Assembly (NCBI RefSeq): GCF_904424705.1
Contig: NZ_CAJGBF010000009.1
Span: 1 to 64,000 of the forward strand
Direction of reading: 5' to 3'
From: Rossellomorea arthrocnemi
GTDB lineage: Bacteria; Bacillota; Bacilli; Bacillales; Bacillaceae_B
Length of the DNA stretch: 64,000 nucleotides
How positions within the stretch are numbered: position 1 is the stretch's first letter; every line of letters starts with the position of its first letter. A model generated the notes under the pieces. That model searched no databases and had not been told where the DNA came from. It saw only the letters and a program-made list of their open reading frames with translations. This document shows positions 34,137 to 42,988 of this stretch, in pieces. Made by a program: the position numbers and the translations under genes.

Positions 34137-34310
34137 TTATTGAATGATTTTGTTTTGAGTTGTATTTTTAGTATCATTACGCTGATGAATATTGATCAAA
34201 GCATCCAGCTCTTTACTCAGTTGAATGGTGGTTGGACTGCTTAGCCCCAAACGAATGCCGGAATCTATCATCTTCCACCGTACCATCTCAATTTGAGCCA
34301 CGATTTTCAT
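34137..34310 (-). CDS. Spo0E-like aspartyl-phosphate phosphatase
   Basis: 57 residues. Motif SKELDALIN near 33 is the Spo0E family SQELD signature, following IEMVRWKMIDSG. Such proteins dephosphorylate Spo0A~P and delay sporulation. The ATG at 34310 lies six bases after GAGGTG; an ATG at 34316 is too close to it. A second family member is at 40.7 kb. Confidence 0.8.
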   Translation of the reverse strand: MKIVAQIEMVRWKMIDSGIRLGLSSPTTIQLSKELDALINIHQRNDTKNTTQNKIIQ

Positions 34311-34542
34311 CAACATCACCTCTTTTTCTTTACTCTATTTTACTATTAATTCCACATGGAGAAAAGAAAAAAGTACCCGAACGATAATTTATTGTATCGG
34401 TTATTTTGCGAAGCGTTGTCTTCCGTGTAAACCTGCTACTAAAAGATGAGCTTCCTTCATATAATGATTGTATACAGATGGACTCCAAAGCCCCAGATCC
34501 CGAAAAAATAAAATAGCGGAGGATTATCTCCCCCACTGCCTT

Positions 34543-34737
34543 TTAACTTCTCGGTATATCAAGATATTGAAAGTGGATATTCCCACCTTGCTTAGCTATA
34601 CCTCGGAACTGTTTAAAATCATCCTGTTTCACAAGCACTGATCGAAAGGCAAGAAAGTCATCTTTCATCACCTTTATTTCCTCTATTTCTTTTGTACGTA
34701 ATAACTGCAACTGTTCAAGAATTTCTGTTTCGCTCAT
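34543..34737 (-). CDS. small hypothetical protein
   Basis: 64 residues from ATG at 34737 with GGAGGTAAGG upstream. Helical N-terminal (ETEILEQLQLLRTKEIEEIKVMKDDFLAFR) and a beta end (GNIHFQYLDIP). Soluble and probably cytosolic. The frame opens farther upstream without a site. Family not recognised. Next to ykvS, transcribed away from it. Confidence 0.7.
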   Translation of the reverse strand: MSETEILEQLQLLRTKEIEEIKVMKDDFLAFRSVLVKQDDFKQFRGIAKQGGNIHFQYLDIPRS

Positions 34738-34902
34738 ATCCTTACCTCCATTCTCACTGTTTCTATTGTAGTTATAAAAGGACGATAAGCTCAAGTCATA
34801 TTTTTTAAATGAAATTTTTAGAAAACTCTTTACCTTTCCATAACTTTACGTCAAAATATTAGTAATTGTTTGTAGAATTTTGCCAATAAAGGAGCGACCT
34901 TC

Positions 34903-35082
34903 ATGAAAAAAGCAGAAATCGGAAATGTGATAGAATTTAGAGATGGCTTAAAAGGAATCGTTGAAAAAGTGAATGAAAATTCAGTAATCGTCGATTTAAC
35001 CTATATGAAAAATTATCGTGATCTAGAATTAGAAGAAAAGACGGTGGTTAATCACAAAAACTATAAAATCATAGAGGCATAA
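34903..35082 (+). CDS. ykvS: DUF2187 family protein YkvS
   Basis: 59 residues with AAAGGAG before ATG. Sequence blocks IGNVIEFRDGLKGIVEKVNENSVIVDLT and TVVNHKNYKII match DUF2187 (YkvS), a small beta-barrel. Function is unknown. It has its own terminator and is divergent from the 64-residue gene. In B. subtilis ykvS lies in the same wider region. Confidence 0.88.
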   Translation: MKKAEIGNVIEFRDGLKGIVEKVNENSVIVDLTYMKNYRDLELEEKTVVNHKNYKIIEA

Positions 35083-35103
35083 TAGTTAAAGATATTTTCT
35101 TTT

Positions 35104-35132
35104 AAGGTGGAGGGATTCTCTCCGCCTTTTTT
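35104..35132 (+). terminator. ykvS terminator
   Basis: AAGGTGGAG/CTCCGCCTT stem and six T. Confidence 0.85.
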
Positions 35133-35217
35133 CATGACCTACCTAATAGTAAGGTTTACGGGAACGGCTTTGAGGATATTCTTATAGCATACTGTTTCGT
35201 AAGGTGGAGCCCTGTTT

Positions 35218-36603
35218 ATGAACTTGAACATACATATCTTTAATAAAGCGCAAAAAAGCTTTTGGTTTGTGCCATTTTTATTCTCGCTGGTATCCTTATG
35301 TCTTTCACTCATCACCTTTTATTTTGATTGGTGGTTGAGTCAGCATCATTACCCCATATTCCCTAAGGTTTTGTTTTCAAATTTCAACCTATCCATGACG
35401 ATTATCAGTACCATCGCATCATCAATCATGACTATGACGACCATTACCTTTTCAACCATCATGGTTGTTCTCACAACGTTCCTGTCCCAATATTCACCCA
35501 GGACCTTACAGAATTTCATCAACGATCGGCCGACTCAACGAGTGCTTGCCATCCTTGTTTCAGGTGTAGTATATTGCATCACATTGCTGGTCCTACTCCA
35601 GGATGAATCCGGTCAAGAATTATATATTTCTTCGGCTTTTGCAGGTGTAGTGGCGGTTATTTGTTTATTTGTTTTCGTTTATTTTGTTCATCATGTGTCC
35701 AATTGGGTGAAGGTGAGTAATTTAATCCATAACATCACCATTAAAACAAATAATAAAATTGATAATAGCTATCTGTACAGAAAAAATGCCATTCAAGAAG
35801 AGCCATCCACATTCAATGAAATCTTCTTTAAAGAAACCGAGCCCATGAATGTGTACAGCGAGGCATCCGGATATTTACAGCAGATTGATATTGAACGAAT
35901 GATCAAGAAAGCCTGGAAGGACAAGAGCATCGTCCGGATGGTGAAAACACCTGGCGAATATTTACTAAAGGAAACCCTTGTAATGACAATTTGGACCACG
36001 AATGAAGACATAAACGTTGCAGATTACCTGGAATACCTTGTGTTGGGTCCTGATAAAGAACCAATGGAAGACATTGAACTCGGAATACGTAAGCTTGTGG
36101 AGATAGCCTTAAGAGCCATTTCCCCCGCTATCAATGACCCGAATACTGCCAAGAACTGCATAGAAGAAATCGGAATCATCCTTTCAAAGCTTGCTAAACA
36201 CAAGCTTCCAAGCTCATATCTGACAGATGATGAAAACCAGGTGCGCATCATATTAGAACAGCCGACCTTTGTCGATTATTTATACAAAAGCTTTTACCAA
36301 TTAAGGCATTACGGGAAACAGGATGTATCCATCATTGCAGAAATCATGCGTTCCCTGAGAATGATCGGTGAGAATAACAGTGGAGAAACGAAGAGGCTGG
36401 TTTGGACATTTAAGGATTATATTTTAGAAGGCATCGACTATGAGAGCCTGCAGGATCTTGATATGCAGTACCTTATGAGACATCTTGACGAACTGGCAGC
36501 TGTTTGTGGGAAGAAGGATTGGGATAAAGATGAAGTGCGAAATAAGTACTTTCCTGAAGAATACAAAACCAAAGACGCTTATCATCACGATAATGACACA
36601 TAG
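35218..36603 (+). CDS. DUF2254 membrane protein
   Basis: 461 residues. Four hydrophobic segments: about 15-37, 55-90 (STIASSIMTMTTITFSTIMVVLTTF), 105-125 and 135-160. The rest is a soluble domain with SEASGYLQQID and ALRAISPAINDPNTAKNCI near 295, the DUF2254 hallmark. Function unknown; predicted to be a membrane protein with a cytosolic regulatory part. Clear ribosome site AAGGTGGAG. A bidirectional terminator follows. Confidence 0.85.
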   Translation: MNLNIHIFNKAQKSFWFVPFLFSLVSLCLSLITFYFDWWLSQHHYPIFPKVLFSNFNLSMTIISTIASSIMTMTTITFSTIMVVLTTFLSQYSPRTLQNFINDRPTQRVLAILVSGVVYCITLLVLLQDESGQELYISSAFAGVVAVICLFVFVYFVHHVSNWVKVSNLIHNITIKTNNKIDNSYLYRKNAIQEEPSTFNEIFFKETEPMNVYSEASGYLQQIDIERMIKKAWKDKSIVRMVKTPGEYLLKETLVMTIWTTNEDINVADYLEYLVLGPDKEPMEDIELGIRKLVEIALRAISPAINDPNTAKNCIEEIGIILSKLAKHKLPSSYLTDDENQVRIILEQPTFVDYLYKSFYQLRHYGKQDVSIIAEIMRSLRMIGENNSGETKRLVWTFKDYILEGIDYESLQDLDMQYLMRHLDELAAVCGKKDWDKDEVRNKYFPEEYKTKDAYHHDNDT

Positions 36604-36609
36604 ACTAAT

Positions 36610-36639
36610 AAAAACGGATGCCAAAGGCATCCGTTTTTA
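36610..36639. terminator. bidirectional terminator
   Basis: AAAACGGATGCC/GGCATCCGTTTT with an AAA loop. Lies between convergent genes. Confidence 0.9.
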
Positions 36640-36641
36640 TT

Positions 36642-36761
36642 TTATTGTTTTTCTTTTTTTTCTTCAGAAAGCTCCTTAAAAGAAGAAACTTTCCCATGAG
36701 CATGCTGCTCCTCTTTCCGTACATTCCACTGTCTTTCCTTTTCATGCTTGGACTGTGTCAT
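36642..36761 (-). CDS. small charged protein, 39 residues
   Basis: GGGGTG seven bases before ATG at 36761, stop at 36642. The product is very hydrophilic (HEKERQWNVRKEEQHAHGK), ending KELSEEKKEKQ. No homology recognised. A perfect bidirectional terminator starts just past the stop, which supports it as a real short gene. Confidence 0.55.
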   Translation of the reverse strand: MTQSKHEKERQWNVRKEEQHAHGKVSSFKELSEEKKEKQ

Positions 36762-36834
36762 GTTTGCCACCCCTTCTGTTTATTTACTCTCTATTAACAT
36801 GGGCAGCAGACACATTTTTTACTCTCCTTGAGGA

Positions 36835-37866
36835 TTATTTATTCGGTTTCATCCAGAGAAGAATGATGAATAACAGGCTCATATACCCAAATAGAGGGTA
36901 CAAATAGGATAAGAGCTCGCTGTATTCGAAGAAACTTAAAGAATAAATCATCAGGAAAATACCTGTAAAAGTCAGTAAAGAAGGTCCTTTCCAATAACTG
37001 CTCAGCTGCTTCTCGAGACCGAACACACCCCCAATGACGGAAGTAAAAATCTCACCATAAATAATAAGGATATAAACAATGTAAAAGCCGGAAACAAATG
37101 ACTTCATCACAACGGCCATGGGAATCTGGTATTGTGTGACGTTAGGAATCATAACAAGGGTGATATGACTGGAGATCAAAATGAGTGTAAGAAAAAAACC
37201 GCCTAGGTATCCCCCATATTTAATGACTTCCCGATCCTTTACTTCTCCGGCAACTGGAACAAGAACAGCCTGTGCCATGGCCAAATTAAAGGCTACATAT
37301 GAAAAAGGGGCAACAACCGATTTCCATCCATCTTCAGCATGAGGGATCATCAAAAATGCGTCTAAAAATTCAGCATGGCGAACAGAATATACCATCAGGA
37401 AAAGATTAAAGACAATCATAAGGGGAACAACAAACGTATTCACAGCAAATAACCCTTTAATGCCGACCATCATCGTAAAAAAACCTAAAGCAATGGTCAA
37501 CAAAATACCTAATTGTTTGGATAATAGGAGCTGCTCCTGGAAAACTGCCCCTGCTCCCGATAGCATCACGGCTGAAACCCCGATCAGCATGATCATCATG
37601 ATGATATTCATGATCTTTGAAAACCATTTTCCAAATAAGTATTCGTTAAATTCTTCGAAGGACTTCGCTTTAATATCATGGGATTTGAGCATGATCTTGG
37701 TCCCCATGGTAATAAATAAGTATCCGCTTAGTAAAATGGCAATAAATCCGACAAAACCAAACCTGGTGAAAAACTCTACAATTTCCCTTCCCGTGGCAAA
37801 GCCGGCTCCTATGACAGTTCCCACATATACTGCAGCTATCTGAAACGATCCAGCAATTTTTTTCAT
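36835..37866 (-). CDS. ykvI: YkvI-family membrane protein
   Basis: 343 residues with about ten hydrophobic segments. The N-terminal AAVYVGTVIGAGFATGREIVEFF resembles the substrate site of the LeuT/BCCT/APC-fold transporters, and B. subtilis YkvI is in the same family. Substrate unknown. In B. subtilis ykvI lies between clpE and queC, consistent with the local order. ATG with TGATGGGATG upstream. Confidence 0.85.
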   Translation of the reverse strand: MKKIAGSFQIAAVYVGTVIGAGFATGREIVEFFTRFGFVGFIAILLSGYLFITMGTKIMLKSHDIKAKSFEEFNEYLFGKWFSKIMNIIMMIMLIGVSAVMLSGAGAVFQEQLLLSKQLGILLTIALGFFTMMVGIKGLFAVNTFVVPLMIVFNLFLMVYSVRHAEFLDAFLMIPHAEDGWKSVVAPFSYVAFNLAMAQAVLVPVAGEVKDREVIKYGGYLGGFFLTLILISSHITLVMIPNVTQYQIPMAVVMKSFVSGFYIVYILIIYGEIFTSVIGGVFGLEKQLSSYWKGPSLLTFTGIFLMIYSLSFFEYSELLSYLYPLFGYMSLLFIILLWMKPNK

Positions 37867-37969
37867 CCCATCACCTCTGACACCTTCTACTTCACCTTAT
37901 GTACAAGCAGGGGAAAACAGAAGCAAAAGAAGATAATTCTTTGAGAATTCAACCACAATAGAATAGAAG

Positions 37970-38002
37970 AAAAAAAGAGCAGCCGTATTAAATACAGGCT
38001 GC
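37970..38002 (-). terminator. peptidase gene terminator
   Basis: GCAGCCtGTATT/AATACgGCTGC stem followed by TCTTTTTTTC on the minus strand. Confidence 0.85.
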
Positions 38003-38012
38003 CGAAATTCGT

Positions 38013-39707
38013 TTATAGGGATGTATCATCGATCCCATTTAACCATTTTCTTATTGGTTCAATCACTTTTTCAACTGTCCCTTCCTGGAATGGGGAGTCT
38101 AAATGGGCTGCTTCCACTAGTGCTGTGAAAGAACGGCTTCCCCCCAATTTACAAAGGGCAACATAATCATCCCATGCTCCTTCACGATCAACATTCATTT
38201 TCTTCCAAAACTGAAAAGCACAGATTTGAGCAAGTGTATAATCAATATAATAGAATGGTGAATTGTAAATATGAGATTGTCTCTGCCAAAAACCTCCATT
38301 CTCTAAATATGAAACATGATCATAGTCCTTGTGGGGCAGATACTCTTTCTCGATTTTTCTCCATGCTGCATTACGTTCAGGAGGAGTAGCCTCAGGGTTC
38401 TCATATACAAAATGTTGGAATTCATCAACTGCAACACCGTACGGAAGGAATTGAAGCCCTTCACTTAAATGAGAAAATTGATACTTATCCGTATCTTCCT
38501 TAAAAAAATAATTCATCCATGGCCAAGTGAAAAATTCCATGCTCATGGAATGTATCTCACACGCTTCGTATGTAGGCCAAATGTATTCCGGAATATCGAA
38601 TCCACGGCTTGAATAAACTTGGAACGCATGACCAGCTTCGTGGGTCAATACATCGATATCTCCCGACGTGCCATTGAAGTTCGAGAAGATATAAGGTGAT
38701 TCATGCCCTGCAATATACGTACAATAACCTCCTCCGGCTTTCCCTTTCTTCGCTTCTAAATCCATGAGGTTATGTTCGATCATGAAATCAAAAAATTCCT
38801 TTGTTTCAGGTGATAATTCTTCGTACATCTGCTTTCCATTATCAATTATCCACTGAGGATTTCCCTTAGGGGATGCGTTTCCCGAAGTGAATTTAAATCC
38901 TTCATCATAAAACTTCATGGAGTCGATTCCAATTCGTTTTCCCTGTCTTTCTTTCAGCTCTGTCGCAAGAGGAACGATATGCTCCTTCACCTGTTCGCGG
39001 AATACCTTTACCATTTCTGGTGTATAATCTGTTCTTGTCATGCGATAGTACCCTAGTTCAACGAAGTTTTTATACCCTAATGACGTCGCAATCTCATGAC
39101 GAAGTTTGACTAGCTCATCGAACAAACGATCTAATTCTTCCTGATTCTCTTCAAAGAAGGAGACGCTGGCCAGGGCAGCATCTTTTCTTGTCCCGCGATT
39201 CACGGATTGAGTGAAGGGACCCATTTGGGCTAATGTCCTCTCTTCGCCATCAAAGGGGATTTTGGCAGAAGCCAGTAATTTTGTATATTGGGAAGACAGC
39301 TTATTTTCCTTTTGAAGCAGAGTGATGATCTCAGGAGAAAAAGTCTTGATTTCACTCTCTGCAAGTGAAAACAACTGTTTCCCCCACTTATCCTCTAATT
39401 CTTGACGGTATGGGGAATTTACCAGTTCCTGATAATATTCTGTCACCATGCCGGAAACCTCAGGCATCATATTATCGATATATTCCTGCTCTTCTTTATA
39501 AAAGGCATCATTTGTGTCGATGGAATGCCTGATATAGCAAATGTTCTGCATTGTATCAATGCTAAGACGAATTTCATTCATTTCCTTGATGGCTTCCACC
39601 TGTTCAGAGACATCCGAAGCCGTTTTAAATTTCTGAAGTACTTTCCCGAAAACTGGCTTTATTTCTTCCAGATTTGGTCTTTCATATGTAAACTCTTCAA
39701 ATTTCAT
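38013..39707 (-). CDS. M3-family oligoendopeptidase
   Basis: Zinc peptidase acting on oligopeptides in the cytosol, 564 residues. Zinc motif HEAGH in DVLTHEAGHAFQVYSSR near residue 355, with a downstream Glu in CEIHSMSMEFFTWP near 385. Length fits the shorter M3B clade (about 560) instead of PepF (about 600). Helical N-terminus. Ribosome site AAGAGGAGGTAG before ATG. Alone between the ykvI and mhqR units. Confidence 0.92.
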   Translation of the reverse strand: MKFEEFTYERPNLEEIKPVFGKVLQKFKTASDVSEQVEAIKEMNEIRLSIDTMQNICYIRHSIDTNDAFYKEEQEYIDNMMPEVSGMVTEYYQELVNSPYRQELEDKWGKQLFSLAESEIKTFSPEIITLLQKENKLSSQYTKLLASAKIPFDGEERTLAQMGPFTQSVNRGTRKDAALASVSFFEENQEELDRLFDELVKLRHEIATSLGYKNFVELGYYRMTRTDYTPEMVKVFREQVKEHIVPLATELKERQGKRIGIDSMKFYDEGFKFTSGNASPKGNPQWIIDNGKQMYEELSPETKEFFDFMIEHNLMDLEAKKGKAGGGYCTYIAGHESPYIFSNFNGTSGDIDVLTHEAGHAFQVYSSRGFDIPEYIWPTYEACEIHSMSMEFFTWPWMNYFFKEDTDKYQFSHLSEGLQFLPYGVAVDEFQHFVYENPEATPPERNAAWRKIEKEYLPHKDYDHVSYLENGGFWQRQSHIYNSPFYYIDYTLAQICAFQFWKKMNVDREGAWDDYVALCKLGGSRSFTALVEAAHLDSPFQEGTVEKVIEPIRKWLNGIDDTSL

Positions 39708-39795
39708 AAATACTACCTCCTCTTAATTTCATCCCGATATTAATTATTCGACTCCATATCCGAAATCTCCTGTTTATATGTTAAGTTCTTTTCGT

Positions 39796-39825
39796 AAGGC
39801 TCTTTTCGTAAACATTGGTGCTTTA
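39796..39825 (+). repeat. dispersed repeat end fragment
   Basis: 30-bp sequence beginning AAGGCTCTTTTCGTAAAC and ending TGCTTTA. 25 of 30 positions match 63952-63981; the reverse complement relates to 9616-9640. Confidence 0.65.
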
Positions 39826-39994
39826 GGCTTTGCACTATCCAAATAAGTGAAGGTGAATACATGGATCGCTCAATCCCTCCCTAAATATCCCATCGATGTC
39901 AAGTGTCCTCCGCTTCCATTTTGTACTTCTATTTTAATTCTCAAGTTGACGTATTGACAAATACCAAAGTTGTTATCGAATTCATTTTAACCCA

Positions 39995-40023
39995 TAAAAA
40001 AGCCCCATCTAAATAGACAGGGC
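39995..40023 (-). terminator. mhqR terminator
   Basis: GCCCTGTCT/AGATGGGGC stem with ATTT loop, then six T on the minus strand. Confidence 0.85.
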
Positions 40024-40036
40024 AGGTTGCCAGAGC

Positions 40037-40486
40037 TTAATAGGATAAATCTTTGATGGATAAACCTAACTTTTTCAGCATCTGTATTGTTTCTTCCTTT
40101 TCATCAGGAGTTAATGCAGACATCAATTCATGGATACGATTTTCATGGTTCGGGAATATATCGTTGATTAAGGCTCTGCCATTTTCCGTAATCTGGGCAT
40201 AGGTCACACGACGATCCTTAGGACATGCTGCACGTTTAAGGTATCCCTTTTGTTCAAGCTTATCGACTACGTAGGTGATGCTGCCGGATGCTAACAGGAT
40301 CTTCCCTCCTATTTGCTGCAAAGGCTGGTCTCCTTTATGATAAAGGAGCTCAAGGACAGCAAATTCAGTAGGATTTAATCCATTCTCTTGAATATTCTTA
40401 TTTATCTCTTCATTCAAGGCTTTAAAAGCTCTTGACAGGACAATGAAAAGCTTCAATGATTGTTTTGAATCTTTCGTTTGGTTCAT
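40037..40486 (-). CDS. mhqR: MarR-family regulator, MhqR-like
   Basis: 149 residues, winged helix. LKLFIVLSRAFKALNEEI and GLNPTEFAVLELLYHKGDQPLQQIG then ILLASGSITYVVDKLEQKG form the HTH; by eye these are close to B. subtilis MhqR/YkvE, which controls resistance to quinones and catechols. One Cys near residue 83 (ACPKDRR) could matter for redox sensing. AAAGGA lies nine bases before ATG at 40486. Its B. subtilis neighbours, ykvA and spo0E, fit. Confidence 0.8.
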   Translation of the reverse strand: MNQTKDSKQSLKLFIVLSRAFKALNEEINKNIQENGLNPTEFAVLELLYHKGDQPLQQIGGKILLASGSITYVVDKLEQKGYLKRAACPKDRRVTYAQITENGRALINDIFPNHENRIHELMSALTPDEKEETIQMLKKLGLSIKDLSY

Positions 40487-40581
40487 AGCATTCATTCCTT
40501 TAATGATAAATATCTCAGTTTCAAAATATTATACAAATAAATCCTCTCCTTGTCAAACATAATAGGCAGCTTCAAGGTGAA

Positions 40582-40620
40582 AACAAAGACGGTCCGCAAA
40601 CTGCGGACCGTCTTTGTTTT
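40582..40620. terminator. strong bidirectional terminator
   Basis: 15-bp stem CAAAGACGGTCCGCA/TGCGGACCGTCTTTG with T-runs on both sides. It ends the spo0E transcript. Confidence 0.9.
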
Positions 40621-40727
40621 TTTTGAAAAAACGACAAATTAGAATGTTTGTAATTTAAAAGTGGGAATGATTGGAGATTCTTTCTCTTGTGTAATTCTTG
40701 AATGCTGAGGGAGTTCTTGGTGAGTGA

Positions 40728-40973
40728 TCAAGAAGCAGTGCGTTTCAATAAGCTCTTAATGTATTGCCCGAATTCACTTGATGATTCCTGGAACGTGAAT
40801 GGAATAATATCACTTGTGCATTTGCTATAGTCATTCAAAAGCTGATCCAATTGCTGGCTGCATTTGATTGTCTCCTCTGCACATAGTCCCAGGCTCTCTC
40901 CAAGGGAAATCATTTCTGTACGTTTCTGATTGATTCTCATTAATAACCATTTTTGTTTGAATAGACGACCCAT
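40728..40973 (-). CDS. spo0E: Spo0E aspartyl-phosphate phosphatase
   Basis: 81 residues (B. subtilis 85). WLLMRINQKRTEMISLGESLGL then TIKCSQQLDQLLNDY near 40, the SQELD-type signature with Q for E. Dephosphorylates Spo0A~P, opposing entry into sporulation. AAGGAG precedes ATG. In B. subtilis spo0E lies next to the mtn cluster, as here, which supports the symbol. Confidence 0.82.
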   Translation of the reverse strand: MGRLFKQKWLLMRINQKRTEMISLGESLGLCAEETIKCSQQLDQLLNDYSKCTSDIIPFTFQESSSEFGQYIKSLLKRTAS

Positions 40974-41127
40974 TTCTACTAAACTCCTTTTTTTAGCTCC
41001 TAGTCTTTATAAGGTAAAATCGTTACTTGAGAATTATCGCAAGGATTACTAGAAAAGTAAATAGATTCGCAAAACAAGACAAAATAACTAGTTTTGTATC
41101 TAAATTAGACAATTTTCGTCATTAACC

Positions 41128-41165
41128 AAAAAAAAGATAGACAAAAGGTTTTTCATTTGTCTATC
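41128..41165 (-). terminator. mtnD terminator
   Basis: GATAGACAAA/TTTGTCTATC stem then eight T on the minus strand. Confidence 0.9.
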
Positions 41166-41174
41166 CCTATTATA

Positions 41175-41687
41175 TTAATAGATTGGGACCCAACCTTCCT
41201 GGGTGATGAAAATACGGACTGCGACTACTTTTTTATCGTCGCTCAAGGTGAAATAGTGGCGGATATTTTCAGGAACTGAAATTAAGTCCCCGGGGTTTAG
41301 GTGGACCTCAAAGAAGTCCCCATCATTTCCTTGAATGACAAATACACCATGTCCATTAACGATAAAGCGGACTTCATCATCTGTGTGATGATGCTCCTGT
41401 TGGAAGTTTTTCAATAGCTCTTCAAGATTAGGTGTATTCTCGGAAAGGGAGATCACATCCCAGGACTGATACCCCCTTCGTTCTGAAATATCTTCAATCT
41501 CCTCTTTGAAGGTAGACAAAATCTCCGCTTTTTCATCTTCGGTTAAAGCGTAATGGTCCCTTAATCCTTCGTTCAGCTTTTCAATGTTCCAGTGCTCATA
41601 AATGACCCCTTGTTCACGTAAATATTTTACTACCTCTTCCTGACTATCAATGACTTGATTTTTCCCCTGAATGTTAATCGTTGTCAT
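41175..41687 (-). CDS. mtnD: acireductone dioxygenase
   Basis: Oxidises acireductone to 4-methylthio-2-oxobutanoate, the last ring-opened step of methionine salvage. 170 residues (family about 178). Cupin metal site HHHTDDEVRF near 96 with Glu, and a later His in IRHYFTLS near 140. Fe or Ni decides the product. Last gene of the mtnW-X-B-D operon. Terminator at 41128-41165. Confidence 0.95.
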   Translation of the reverse strand: MTTINIQGKNQVIDSQEEVVKYLREQGVIYEHWNIEKLNEGLRDHYALTEDEKAEILSTFKEEIEDISERRGYQSWDVISLSENTPNLEELLKNFQQEHHHTDDEVRFIVNGHGVFVIQGNDGDFFEVHLNPGDLISVPENIRHYFTLSDDKKVVAVRIFITQEGWVPIY

Positions 41688-41702
41688 AAACCGGCTCCTC
41701 CT

Positions 41703-42332
41703 TTAGGAATGTATTTTCGTTTTCGTTAAAGACAAAAGAGTGAGTTGATATTGGAACATAAACTCACATGCCTCTAATAGTTTCTTAGCTTCAAATCCGG
41801 TTCGTCCCCATACCGTAATCCCGTGGTTGCGAATGAGCACTGCCCCTGTGTCTTGATTAATGAATGGTCGAAGGGTATCTGCTAAGGTTGGGATGTGTGC
41901 ATGATTGTGAATGATGGGAATAGGCAGAGAATCATGTTCCCCCCATTTATCCCAGGCTTTGAGCAGCTCCTGGTTCTTTAATGTGATGACACCTTCGTCC
42001 CCATACAATTCACTGATTACATTATTGGCAACCGTATGGACATGCAAGCTGCATCCCGCTGCACTTTCTTTGAAAATATGACTGTGAAGCAGTGTCTCCG
42101 CTGATGGTCGTAAATGAGTTTCCTCAACTGCCTCACCATGAGCATTCACAAGAAGGAAATCATCCTTTGTATGCTTTCGTTTATCCTTTCCACTTGCCGT
42201 AACCAAGAAAGTAACAGGGGAAGCACCCACACGTATCGCAAGGTTCCCACTCGTCCCCATAAACCAGTCTCTTTCTGCTAATTCTCTTTTAATATCAGCG
42301 AGCTCTTCCCATTCGGGTTGATACGATTTCAT
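41703..42332 (-). CDS. mtnB: methylthioribulose-1-phosphate dehydratase
   Basis: 209 residues, class II aldolase/adducin fold. Zinc histidines are in CSLHVHTV near 97 and [10 protein letters not shown] near 175. Converts MTRu-1-P to 2,3-diketo-5-methylthiopentyl-1-P. It overlaps mtnX by four bases upstream and lies 15 bases from mtnD. Confidence 0.94.
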   Translation of the reverse strand: MKSYQPEWEELADIKRELAERDWFMGTSGNLAIRVGASPVTFLVTASGKDKRKHTKDDFLLVNAHGEAVEETHLRPSAETLLHSHIFKESAAGCSLHVHTVANNVISELYGDEGVITLKNQELLKAWDKWGEHDSLPIPIIHNHAHIPTLADTLRPFINQDTGAVLIRNHGITVWGRTGFEAKKLLEACEFMFQYQLTLLSLTKTKIHS

Positions 42333-42988
42333 AATGTCACTCCTTTTTCAATAGCGTCCATACAATCGTGAAAAGTTTCAAACGGATGATACGGGATTCC
42401 TTTTTCTTCACATATATGTGCAAGATAGTCTCTGGCAAGCACCGTATCGCCAAGCTTTGCCATCTCGACGTCTGTAACTGAGTCCCCTATTACAATGACC
42501 AGATGATCTTCCAGGGACAATGATCTCAGGATAGAAGGCTTGCAACATCCACATCCTTTACTTTCACAGTGGACGTCACATGGATATGGCCACCGAATCG
42601 TTATAGTCGTATCGTTAAAGTGCGCTTCATTACAAAATACCCCATCAAATGGACCATATTCTTTTAGTAAAGGTCGAACGAAAAAGTCCATTCCTCCACT
42701 GACGATATATAAAGGAATTTCATGCTCTTTGGTATAGTTTACAAATTCCTTAAATCCGTCTCGTATAATAGCTGTATCTACTAGATACTGAATCATGGCG
42801 TCCTTCTTGGAAGAAGGAATGAGGGAAAACAGATTGCTTACACCTTCTTTAATGGACACCGACTGGTTTAAAATCTCATCTTTGATAGATTCCCATTCAG
42901 GAGGAGCAAAGATTTTCATCAAGGAAATGATATTATCGGTTTCTGTTATCGTTCCATCAAAATCACAGAAAATGATTGGATACCCCAC
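42329..42988 (-). CDS. mtnX: 2-hydroxy-3-keto-5-methylthiopentenyl-1-P phosphatase
   Basis: HAD-superfamily phosphatase, 219 residues. Nucleophile motif [13 protein letters not shown] near residue 6, [10 protein letters not shown] near 95, and [16 protein letters not shown] near 165. Cysteines [11 protein letters not shown] near 143 as in B. subtilis MtnX. GTG start overlaps the mtnW stop by one base (TAGTG). Produces acireductone for MtnD. Confidence 0.94.
   Translation of the reverse strand: MGYPIIFCDFDGTITETDNIISLMKIFAPPEWESIKDEILNQSVSIKEGVSNLFSLIPSSKKDAMIQYLVDTAIIRDGFKEFVNYTKEHEIPLYIVSGGMDFFVRPLLKEYGPFDGVFCNEAHFNDTTITIRWPYPCDVHCESKGCGCCKPSILRSLSLEDHLVIVIGDSVTDVEMAKLGDTVLARDYLAHICEEKGIPYHPFETFHDCMDAIEKGVTL

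Larger units (their letters stand above)
39708..40036. other. intergenic region with repeat fragment
   Basis: No gene found. It holds a 30-bp repeat fragment at 39796-39825, a promoter-like TTGACG/TTGACA region near 39955, and the mhqR terminator. Confidence 0.6.

Noticed and set aside
34330..34536. 68-residue minus frame
   Set aside because: No ribosome site and composition unlike neighbours.
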